From Candidatus Equinaster intestinalis (lineage in GTDB: Bacteria > Bacillota_A > Clostridia > Oscillospirales > Acutalibacteraceae), in contig JAGHTJ010000114.1 of NCBI GenBank assembly GCA_018065375.1, forward strand, positions 1-5,378: a DNA stretch of 5,378 nucleotides, in the 5' to 3' direction. The notes below the pieces were generated by a model, which was not told the DNA's origin, searched no databases, and saw nothing but the letters and a program-made list of their open reading frames with translations. Position numbers and translations under genes: made by a program. Shown piece after piece: positions 1 to 5,378 of this stretch (positions are counted from its first letter, which is position 1; every line of letters starts with the position of its first letter).

Positions 1-1
1 T

Positions 2-583
2 CCCTGGCCTCTTCAAACCGTGCTTGTAATAGGACTCGGCAACAGAGAAATCACCCCTGACGCTTTAGGTCCCAAAACAACCGAAAACATTCTTGCTACC
101 CGTCACATTTCGCCCGAGCTCGCACGGAGTTTAGGAGTGAATTTAAGATGCAGGGTTGCCGTACTGTCTCCGGGAGTTTTGGGACAGACGGGCGTGGAGG
201 CGGGCGAGGTTATTCTCGGCATTTCCTCGAAAATCGAGCCCGATGCCATAATCGTTATTGATGCGCTTGCTTCAAAAAGCGTTTCGCGGCTTTTTAATAC
301 ACTTCAGATTTCAAACACCGGAATAACACCCGGCTCCGGAGTTGGAAATTCACGGTTTGAGATAAGCGAAAAAACGCTGAAAAAACCCGTAATTTCAATA
401 GGTGTTCCCACCGTTGTTACGGCGCACACCTTTAAAGACGAGGAAAACAACGAGCTCGATATGATTGTAACTCCCTCCGCTGTAGACCGTCTTATAAACG
501 ATGCGGCAAAGCTGATAGGTCTTTCGGTAAACCGCGCTTTACAGCCCTTTCTTTCCTTCGAGGAGCTTCAATATTTAACATAA
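2..583 (+). CDS. gpr: Germination protease GPR, C-terminal part (5' end outside window)
   Basis: This is the spore protease that degrades small acid-soluble spore proteins (SASP) in the spore core at germination. The reading frame is open from base 2, and a GTG at 20 lies inside a conserved strand (VLVIGLGN), so it is not the start; the N-terminal part, including the self-processing propeptide, is missing. Family motifs in order are GLGN, TPDALGP, SPGVLGQTG, IDALASKS (Asp codon 260-262), QISNTGITPGSGVGN and IGVPTVV. GPR is known as an atypical aspartic protease. The Asp of IDALA is a likely catalytic residue; the second could be one of several Asp near the end and I cannot assign it. The long insert I recall between the PTVV region and the VTP motif of Bacillus GPR is absent. 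PTVVDA, as I recall the family motif, reads PTVVTA here. The gene is followed by spoIIP after 40 bases, an arrangement common in spore formers. The family assignment is secure. Confidence 0.95.
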   Translation, partial: PWPLQTVLVIGLGNREITPDALGPKTTENILATRHISPELARSLGVNLRCRVAVLSPGVLGQTGVEAGEVILGISSKIEPDAIIVIDALASKSVSRLFNTLQISNTGITPGSGVGNSRFEISEKTLKKPVISIGVPTVVTAHTFKDEENNELDMIVTPSAVDRLINDAAKLIGLSVNRALQPFLSFEELQYLT

Positions 584-623
584 ACCGTTTTGCTTTTTCA
601 TATATTTAATCGGTGATGTTAAA

Positions 624-1655
624 ATGAAATTCAAGGGAACGGCGCTGATTATTTTAACGATATTTTCGGCAATTTATCTTTCCGTTTTTTGCGGATATGA
701 ATATATGAGCGGGAAATTCCCCGAAATAATAGATGAGCTAAAGCCCAAAAACGAAATCAGCTTACCCGAAGAAAAAAAGGAAGAAGTAAAAACGGAAAGC
801 GCAAGGGAAAGCTCGTCTTTAATATCTTCGAGCGCAGTTAATGTCGCTTCAAGCGAGCCTGCCATCGGAAAAATCACAGCAAAATTTTTAAATCCATACA
901 CCTCAAACACATCGTACGGCAAAATTCACCTTAAAAACAACACAAGCGAAAAGCTTGATATTGAAGCTTTATATAAGCAAAAGCTGAAATTTAAAATTGC
1001 TAAAAACGGCGAGCCGCAGGTTTTGCTTCTTCACACCCACACCACCGAAAGCTTTATGTTAAATGACAACGATTTTTACACGGCGAAGGACGCCACGCGC
1101 AGCCGTGACTCGGCAAAAAATATGGTTGCCATAGGCGATATTTTCGAGGAAAAGCTCAAAAATGCGGGCATAGGTGTTGTTCACGATGCCACAATTCACG
1201 ATGACCCCGCCTACACCGGAAGCTATGACAGAGCCAAAGAAACAATACTTAAAAATCTGAAAAAATATCCCTCGATTAAGATAGTTCTCGATATTCACCG
1301 TGATTCGATTTCGGGAAGCGGCGAAAAGGAAAAAATCAAACCGATAGCCAATATAAACGGCAAAAAATACGCCCAGGTAATGCTGGTTATGGGAAGCCAG
1401 ACCGGAGACATCAAAAACTTTCCCAACTGGAAAGAAAACTTGAGCCTAGCGCTTAAATATCAACAAAATCTGGAGGTAATGTATCCGGGACTTGCACGCT
1501 CGATAACCTTTAATTCGGCAAAATACAACGAAAATATAACCGGAGGCTCCCTGCTTATCGAAATAGGCAGCGAAGCCAACACGTTAGATGAAGCGAAGCT
1601 TTCTGCCGCGGCGGCGGCTGAAGCACTTACAAGTCTTTTAAATACCCTGCAATGA
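624..1655 (+). CDS. spoIIP: Stage II sporulation protein P (SpoIIP), peptidoglycan hydrolase of engulfment
   Basis: SpoIIP is a membrane-anchored cell-wall hydrolase (amidase and endopeptidase activity) that acts with SpoIID and SpoIIM to thin septal peptidoglycan and drive engulfment of the forespore. The 343-residue protein has a short basic N-terminus, one membrane segment at about residues 5-24, a charged, Ser/Glu-rich linker to about 80, and the catalytic domain from about 125 to the end. Visible family motifs are LLLHTHTTES (H137, H139, E142), LDIHRDS (H225), NFPNWKENLSLALKYQ (265-280) and the C-terminal LLIEIGSEANTLDEA (E313, E317). The His and Glu residues are the probable zinc ligands and catalytic residues; the exact roles are inferred. 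The ATG at 624 has a GGTGAT ribosome binding site at 612-617. The gene sits 40 bases after gpr and its stop overlaps the next ATG. In Bacillus subtilis spoIIP is expressed under sporulation sigma factors; no convincing promoter is visible here, so read-through from gpr is possible. Confidence 0.96.
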   Translation: MKFKGTALIILTIFSAIYLSVFCGYEYMSGKFPEIIDELKPKNEISLPEEKKEEVKTESARESSSLISSSAVNVASSEPAIGKITAKFLNPYTSNTSYGKIHLKNNTSEKLDIEALYKQKLKFKIAKNGEPQVLLLHTHTTESFMLNDNDFYTAKDATRSRDSAKNMVAIGDIFEEKLKNAGIGVVHDATIHDDPAYTGSYDRAKETILKNLKKYPSIKIVLDIHRDSISGSGEKEKIKPIANINGKKYAQVMLVMGSQTGDIKNFPNWKENLSLALKYQQNLEVMYPGLARSITFNSAKYNENITGGSLLIEIGSEANTLDEAKLSAAAAAEALTSLLNTLQ

Positions 1656-1864
1656 GAAACAGAAAAATTTTTATGAGAAGCCTTAAAATATCATTTGTTT
1701 TTGTTTTCGATATTCTGCTGCTTATTTTCGGAATATGCAGAGTTTACGAAAATATGCAACAGCTTTCCTACGGTAATTATGTGAATGCCGTGGAAATAAC
1801 CGAAAACGGCATTAGAATACTTGATTTTAATATAACAAAAGAGCAGCTTTACCGATTTTGGTAA
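1652..1864 (+). CDS. Small single-pass membrane protein coupled to spoIIP, function unknown
   Basis: I do not recognise this 70-residue protein. It has a basic N-terminus (MRNRKIFMRSLK), one hydrophobic segment at about residues 12-29 that contains an aspartate (D20), and a polar tail of about 40 residues. The positive-inside rule places the tail outside the cytoplasm, the same topology as SpoIIP. The ATG overlaps the spoIIP stop as ATGA (1652-1655), which suggests translational coupling and supports a real gene. A second in-frame ATG at 1673 is a possible alternative start. The last eight codons (KEQLYRFW) lie inside the terminator hairpin. The overlap and the hydrophobic/polar layout argue for a coding gene; an involvement in engulfment together with SpoIIP is only a guess from position. 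Confidence 0.68.
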   Translation: MRNRKIFMRSLKISFVFVFDILLLIFGICRVYENMQQLSYGNYVNAVEITENGIRILDFNITKEQLYRFW

Positions 1865-1875
1865 AACTGCTCTTT
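1838..1875. terminator. Bidirectional rho-independent terminator between convergent genes
   Basis: The left arm 1838-1853 (AAAGAGCAGCTTTACC) pairs with the right arm 1860-1875 around a six-base loop, with a single C/A mismatch at 1847/1866. On the + strand the stem closes with TTT; on the - strand it runs into TTTTG after the stem. It lies between the end of the small membrane gene (whose last codons form the left arm and loop) and the stop codon of the PASTA gene on the other strand, so it can end both transcripts. The T tracts are short, so its efficiency is uncertain. Confidence 0.8.
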
Positions 1876-1879
1876 AAAA

Positions 1880-3631
1880 TTACTCGGTAACTGCGGATTC
1901 TGCGGTTGATTCCGGCGAAATCTGACTGACCGGTTCGGGTTCGGGCTCGTAGGCATTTACACGAAGCACTATTCCCGCGCTTCGGCTTATTTTGGTTCTT
2001 TCAACCGGCTCGGTTTCGATTACCACTCCGGTTGGTTTATTTGCATTGTTAACATTTAAAACGGTTATATTATCATAAAGGAAGCCTTCCTTTAAAAGCT
2101 CGAAAATCGCATCCCCCTGGGTTTTTCCCGCAAGGCTCGGAACTGCACCCTTTTGAGAGTCTGCGCTGATTTTAACCTTAATTTCGGTACCTTTTTTAAC
2201 ATTCTGGTCCTTTTTCGGCTCCTGGTCGATTATATAGCCGCGGTCATAATCATCGTTATACTCGGTAACCTCGTTTGTAATCTCAAATACGAGTGTATAT
2301 TCGTTATTATTGAGAACATCGGCATACTTTTTGCCCACAAGGTCGGGCACCTGATAAAGCTTATCTTTATTTTCCGGCTCGATGATATTCGGCTTATTTT
2401 CTGACACTACCTGCTCTGACGAAACATCGGCGCTCGAGGTATTTTCCTTTTCCTCACCGGAAGGCTTAACAATTATAAAGTAAATCGCCAACGCCAAAAC
2501 TATAAATATCGCCGCCGTAATTCCCGCCGCAACTATTATGGTTTTGCTCGAACCGTTTTTGTTTTTCCTGCTTCCCGGACCCTTCGCTTTAACATCGGAT
2601 ATTGCAATTACGGGTGCGGTATTGCCCTTATCGGGAGCTTCTCCCTTTGAGGGAGAAAAATCGGCATCTGCCGAAACCGGTGTAAGTGAAATACGGAATT
2701 CGTCCATATTCGGTGTACGGTTTTCGGGCATAATCTGCAAGGCGTTTGCCAGCGCGGCAAGAACATATTTCGGTATCTTTTCGGCGAAGCGCGCGGGAAT
2801 TTGCATATTATCATTTGAAATACGCTCGGTAACATCGGTAGGCGCCTTGCCCATAAGAACACGGAAAAGGGTTGCCGCTATACCGTAAACATCGGTATAT
2901 TTACCGTCTCTGTTTTCGAGGTCATAGCCGTACTGCTCAATCGCCGAATATCCCGGGAAAAGCTGAATTGTCATATTACTTTTTGACATACGAACAGAAC
3001 GTATGCAAATTGAATTTATACGAAGCTTACCGTCTCTGCCGACACTTATGGTTTCGGGTGAAATACCCCTATGTATAATGCCTGCCTCATGAAGCTCGGT
3101 AAGGGTTGTAATTACCGGCAGGAAAAGCGGACGCGCCTGCTCCCAGGTAAGATTTCCGCCGTTTCTGATAAGAAATTCTCGAAGCGGTATCGATGGAACC
3201 GATTTTGTAACGCTGTAAGCCGTTCCGTTATCCTCAAAAACCTCAACAGTAGGCAGAAGCGCCGGTAAACCCTCAAGACCCATAAGCTTGCGGTTAAGCT
3301 CGAGGAAGTTCATAATACCGTCATTAAAAGCGAACTCGTTTCCGCTTTCTATTCCCACCGATTTATCGGAGTTTCTTACTGCGGCACCCTTCGGAAAATA
3401 TTCTCTTATTTCAACAATCTGGTCGTCCTTATTATCCCAGCCTATGTAGGTAACTCCCTCGCCGTTACTTTCGTGAGCGGCTCCGATATAATACCTTTCC
3501 TTAAGCCAGAACTTTACCGGCAGAAATTCGGGGTCGTTATTATTTTTGGCTTCATATCCGCAGATAGAACAAACCTTTTCTCCGCCATTATCATTCATAC
3601 AACCAAGACAAAGTCTTTCGGTATCTAACAT
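1880..3631 (-). CDS. Membrane PASTA protein with zinc ribbon and degenerate Ser/Thr kinase domain (predicted pseudokinase)
   Basis: The 583-residue protein resembles PrkC-type receptor kinases. In order it has a zinc ribbon with C8/C11 and C21/C24; a kinase-like domain at about 46-317; a basic juxtamembrane stretch (SRKNKNGSSK, 354-363); one membrane segment at about 364-388; two PASTA repeats at about 426-489 and 495-559; and an acidic, Pro/Ser-rich tail. The kinase-like part should be cytoplasmic and the PASTA part outside, where such repeats bind peptidoglycan fragments. Catalytic residues are missing: the VAIK lysine is R76 (VEIREYFP), HRDxxxxN is HRGISPET (G189, T194), DFG is SIC (207-209), and the P-loop reads ESNGEG. 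Structural motifs remain: GYSAIEQY (227-234), D247 of helix F and R305 near the end. I checked these substitutions at the codon level. It is therefore probably a pseudokinase that signals or scaffolds through binding. The ATG at 3631 has a strong AGGAGG site. Its own promoter lies in the gap before it, and it may also receive read-through from the transpeptidase gene. Confidence 0.92.
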   Translation of the reverse strand: MLDTERLCLGCMNDNGGEKVCSICGYEAKNNNDPEFLPVKFWLKERYYIGAAHESNGEGVTYIGWDNKDDQIVEIREYFPKGAAVRNSDKSVGIESGNEFAFNDGIMNFLELNRKLMGLEGLPALLPTVEVFEDNGTAYSVTKSVPSIPLREFLIRNGGNLTWEQARPLFLPVITTLTELHEAGIIHRGISPETISVGRDGKLRINSICIRSVRMSKSNMTIQLFPGYSAIEQYGYDLENRDGKYTDVYGIAATLFRVLMGKAPTDVTERISNDNMQIPARFAEKIPKYVLAALANALQIMPENRTPNMDEFRISLTPVSADADFSPSKGEAPDKGNTAPVIAISDVKAKGPGSRKNKNGSSKTIIVAAGITAAIFIVLALAIYFIIVKPSGEEKENTSSADVSSEQVVSENKPNIIEPENKDKLYQVPDLVGKKYADVLNNNEYTLVFEITNEVTEYNDDYDRGYIIDQEPKKDQNVKKGTEIKVKISADSQKGAVPSLAGKTQGDAIFELLKEGFLYDNITVLNVNNANKPTGVVIETEPVERTKISRSAGIVLRVNAYEPEPEPVSQISPESTAESAVTE

Positions 3632-3637
3632 TGTACT

Positions 3638-3643
3638 CCTCCT
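3638..3643 (-). promoter_or_regulatory. Strong ribosome binding site of the PASTA pseudokinase gene
   Basis: A perfect AGGAGG lies six bases before the ATG at 3631. It fixes this start and is stronger than the sites of the other genes in the window. Confidence 0.85.
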
Positions 3644-3667
3644 ATCAGCAAAGTATCATTATTTATA

Positions 3668-3676
3668 ATTATACCA
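3668..3676 (-). promoter_or_regulatory. Extended -10 promoter of the PASTA pseudokinase gene
   Basis: On the - strand the sequence TGGTATAAT gives a perfect TATAAT (3668-3673) with the TG of an extended -10 element (3675-3676). At 17 bases spacing the -35 position reads TGTACT (3691-3696), a weak match to TTGACA, as is usual for extended -10 promoters. Transcription would begin near 3661, about 30 bases before the start codon. The element suggests housekeeping-type expression rather than a sporulation sigma factor; this is inferred from motif only. Confidence 0.6.
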
Positions 3677-3684
3677 CCATATTC

Positions 3685-3716
3685 AAAAAAAGTACAGTTT
3701 AAATTCTGTAAACCTT
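3685..3716 (-). terminator. Weak possible terminator after the L,D-transpeptidase gene
   Basis: Just after the stop codon the - strand carries TACAG (3706-3710) and CTGTA (3693-3697) around an eight-base AT loop, followed after one C by seven T residues (3685-3691). Outer A-T and G-T pairs could lengthen the stem through a mismatch. The T run is convincing but the stem is short, so it may end transcription only partly and allow read-through into the PASTA gene. Confidence 0.35.
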
Positions 3717-4631
3717 TTATTGCGCCGTAGTTTCTTCGCTTTGACTACTCTCGCTAACCTCCGAAGACTCTGCCGTGCTCGGGGTTTCAGATGGCTGCGG
3801 CGGCGCCGGAACATCAGGCTTTTTATTCCAGGGATTATTCTTATCGGGGTCGGTAGGGTCCCAGCCTCTGTTCGGACTTTTTACATCTATTTTTTGAGCT
3901 GACGGCTTGCCGAGCGGCAGTTTTTCGTCTCCGTCATAAATGTTCACCGTTGTACCTATCGCACAGTTATCGTATATCCATTTTGCATCAATAACCGAAA
4001 GTCTTACACAGCCGAGAGATGCGGCAGTTCCGAGCTTATTATACTCCTCATATTCGAGTGTGGACTTATCCCTTTTGAAATACGGCACCGAATGAAACAA
4101 AATCTGCCCAGTAATTCGTGTGGCATACTGTCCGTAAACTCCGCCTACGAGGGCACGCCAATCATACTTATTTTGTGTGGTATATGTACCTTTTGGGGTT
4201 GCTCCGTTTTTACCGCAGGAACAAACCATGGCCTTTACGGGAACGGTATATTTTCCGTTATTATCCTTTTTATAAACCGTTACGGTATTCTGCTTGCGGT
4301 TTACGCTTAAATAATAGGGATATTTATTTTCTTCGCTGTTTTTTGAGGGGGTGACATTCGAAACGGAATTGCTTACCGACCTCGATTGGCTTTCCTTTGA
4401 GGAAACCTCCTTTTTCGATTCAGCCTCTTTACTTGATACAGATACTTCTGCGGATTCGGGTTTAGAGCTTGAGCTTTCGCTTTCTGTTTCTTGGCTCGAA
4501 AGGGCAGTAGATGTTACCGTATCGCTATTTAAGCTTTCGGGAGAATCGTTTTGCGGTGAATTACAGCCTGCCGCCAAAGACAGAACAAGAAAAACCGAAA
4601 TTGCCGCAAAAATTATCTTAATCTTTTTCAT
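3717..4631 (-). CDS. L,D-transpeptidase (YkuD-type) lipoprotein
   Basis: The enzyme forms 3-3 peptidoglycan cross-links, or attaches proteins to the wall, using a catalytic cysteine. The 304-residue protein starts with a lipoprotein signal (MKKIKIIFAAISVFLVLSLA) and a lipobox-like LAAGC with C23 as the lipidated residue. A Ser/Glu/Lys-rich linker runs to about residue 100. The YkuD domain covers about 104-233, with H180 in LFHSVPY and the active-site motif SLGCVRLS (S205, C208, R210). The usual SHGC His is Leu here (L206). After the domain comes a GWDPTDPDKNNPW stretch (256-268) and a low-complexity Pro/Ser/Glu tail. The protein should be anchored on the outer face of the membrane with the linker reaching into the wall. 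The ATG at 4631 is preceded by GGTGAG (4637-4642) and overlaps the end of the metallophosphoesterase gene by 14 bases, so the two are probably one transcript with coupled translation. The family is secure; the exact wall substrate is unknown. Confidence 0.93.
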   Translation of the reverse strand: MKKIKIIFAAISVFLVLSLAAGCNSPQNDSPESLNSDTVTSTALSSQETESESSSSKPESAEVSVSSKEAESKKEVSSKESQSRSVSNSVSNVTPSKNSEENKYPYYLSVNRKQNTVTVYKKDNNGKYTVPVKAMVCSCGKNGATPKGTYTTQNKYDWRALVGGVYGQYATRITGQILFHSVPYFKRDKSTLEYEEYNKLGTAASLGCVRLSVIDAKWIYDNCAIGTTVNIYDGDEKLPLGKPSAQKIDVKSPNRGWDPTDPDKNNPWNKKPDVPAPPQPSETPSTAESSEVSESSQSEETTAQ

Positions 4632-5310
4632 CGTTTCTCACCAAAGGTATGATTTTTTTGAAAACGCAGGTATGCTTGGGGGTTACAAGCCTGTCCTCAT
4701 GCATACTTCCGAAATACCAGTGCTTAAAATCGCTCGCACCGTCTATTTCCTCAAAAAATCCGTTTAGTTTATTTACACTTCCCTGCGCCCCGCTACGAAG
4801 AAGCATTGCGCTTTTCACAAGGGAGGGCGGCTCGTGGGTTATAATATAATCAACCTTACAACCGACATCATCAAGGGTTCTTGCCGCCTCGGTAAGCTCG
4901 GTGGGGGTTGGCATTTCTTCCTTCCACCAAAGTCCGTTTTCAATACGCATATCCTTATCCATACTTTCTCCGCCGCCGAAGGTGAAAAAGGAAACACCGT
5001 CAATATTATAAATCTGACCCCTCATCAGGTGAATAAGGTTATCCTTTACGCGGTGAATCATACCGCCCTTCCAATATGTGGTTCGGCAGGAGCTTATATA
5101 ATCGAGGTTATCGTGTGTGCCGTCAATAAATGCTACGGTGAACTTTCTCGAGCTCAAATAATCTATATATTCCTGCTGTTTTTTGCCGCCGTTCCATATA
5201 TAACCGAAATCGCCGCAAACTATCAGCACATCGCCCTTTTTGAGCTTGAACCATTCACGGTCATAAAGGCGTTCCTCGCTTCCGTGCATATCGCCCGTTA
5301 TATAAATCAT
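4618..5310 (-). CDS. Calcineurin-like metallophosphoesterase
   Basis: This 230-residue cytoplasmic protein belongs to the metallophosphoesterase superfamily, which hydrolyses phosphomonoesters or phosphodiesters with two bound metals; the substrate is unknown. Numbering from the ATG at 5310, motifs are GDMH (D7, H9), GDFG (D34), GTHD (64-67), FGGGESMDKDMR (111-122), ITHEPP (H159) and FGSMHED (200-206). GNH[DE] has become GTHD (T65), and the usual GHxH has become GSMH (S202, H204). Comparison with Mre11-type enzymes suggests that ligands of the first metal are intact while two ligands of the second are changed. I chose 5310 because the first beta strand (MIYITGD) starts there, with GGTG five bases upstream; an upstream in-frame ATG at 5340 would add ten residues but its purine-rich stretch is too close to it. 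The gene overlaps the transpeptidase start by 14 bases and is the first visible gene of that operon. Confidence 0.9.
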   Translation of the reverse strand: MIYITGDMHGSEERLYDREWFKLKKGDVLIVCGDFGYIWNGGKKQQEYIDYLSSRKFTVAFIDGTHDNLDYISSCRTTYWKGGMIHRVKDNLIHLMRGQIYNIDGVSFFTFGGGESMDKDMRIENGLWWKEEMPTPTELTEAARTLDDVGCKVDYIITHEPPSLVKSAMLLRSGAQGSVNKLNGFFEEIDGASDFKHWYFGSMHEDRLVTPKHTCVFKKIIPLVRNDEKD

Positions 5311-5361
5311 TTTTTCACCGCCCGATAAAAAATATAGCATTTACCCCTTTATTTTTGATAG

Positions 5362-5374
5362 ATAATATAGTATA
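5362..5374 (-). promoter_or_regulatory. AT-rich region with possible -10 elements before the metallophosphoesterase gene
   Basis: On the - strand this stretch contains overlapping TATACT, TATATT and TATTAT hexamers 50-65 bases before the start codon at 5310. The matching -35 position would fall at or beyond the window edge, so a promoter can only be suspected. The + strand also shows TATAAT at 5371-5376, so the region might hold divergent promoters. Confidence 0.25.
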
Positions 5375-5378
5375 ATTG

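Noticed and set aside
20..22. GTG as the start codon of gpr
   Set aside because: It falls inside the conserved VLVIGLGN strand and the frame stays open to the window edge, so the gene is cut by the window rather than starting here.
599..606. CATATATT before spoIIP as a SigE-like -10 element (CATAnnnT)
   Set aside because: No matching -35 lies at the right distance; the nearest candidate (CAATATT, 569-575) is 23 bases upstream, far too distant. AT-rich sequence gives such matches by chance.
2153..3268. Open frames on the + strand opposite the PASTA gene (for example 2538-2888 and 2872-3078)
   Set aside because: They lie antisense to a gene with clear domains, show no family motifs and no good ribosome binding sites.
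4391..4500. Apparent repeat-like Ser/Glu codon stretch in the transpeptidase gene
   Set aside because: This is a low-complexity linker of an exported protein, without regular repeat units, so it is not listed as a DNA repeat.
4351..5328. Open frames on the + strand opposite the transpeptidase and phosphoesterase genes
   Set aside because: They mirror low-complexity Ser/Glu coding sequence or conserved phosphoesterase motifs on the other strand, and show no protein family features of their own.
5311..5340. Upstream ATG at 5340 as the start of the metallophosphoesterase
   Set aside because: The extra residues (MLYFLSGGEK) precede the first family strand and include the GGTG site of the better start at 5310; the GGGG before 5340 is only three bases from the ATG.

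Overview
The window looks like chromosomal DNA of an endospore-forming, low-to-moderate-GC Firmicute of class Clostridia, probably near the Ruminococcaceae/Oscillospiraceae (lineage inferred from gene types, not tested). Two adjacent genes are spore-specific: a germination protease (gpr) and stage II sporulation protein P (spoIIP). The protein kinase-like gene also has the layout usual in Clostridia: a short CxxC zinc ribbon, a kinase fold containing an 'EYFP' motif, a membrane segment and PASTA repeats. No rRNA, tRNA, CRISPR array or mobile element was recognised.

There are two convergent blocks. The left block (about 1-1864, + strand) holds the 3' part of gpr (its 5' end is outside the window), spoIIP, and a 70-codon membrane protein whose ATG overlaps the spoIIP stop codon. 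It ends in a hairpin at 1838-1875 that lies partly inside the last codons of the small gene and can serve as a terminator for both strands. The right block (1880-5310, - strand) is read from right to left: a calcineurin-like metallophosphoesterase, an L,D-transpeptidase lipoprotein that overlaps it by 14 bases, and, after an 85-base gap with its own extended -10 promoter and strong ribosome binding site, a PASTA receptor-like protein. Genes fill almost the whole window and no gene-free stretch exceeds 100 bases.

The common theme is the cell wall and spore. SpoIIP cuts peptidoglycan during engulfment, GPR degrades small acid-soluble proteins at germination, the L,D-transpeptidase makes cross-links, and PASTA repeats are known to bind peptidoglycan fragments. 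The most notable gene is the PASTA protein. Its kinase-like domain has lost the lysine of VAIK, the Asp and Asn of HRDxxxxN, the whole DFG motif and two of three P-loop glycines, while structural motifs remain, so it should be a membrane pseudokinase. The metallophosphoesterase also lacks two residues that normally hold one of its two metals. I see no clearly new multi-gene system; the points of interest are these divergent family members and the small gene coupled to spoIIP.
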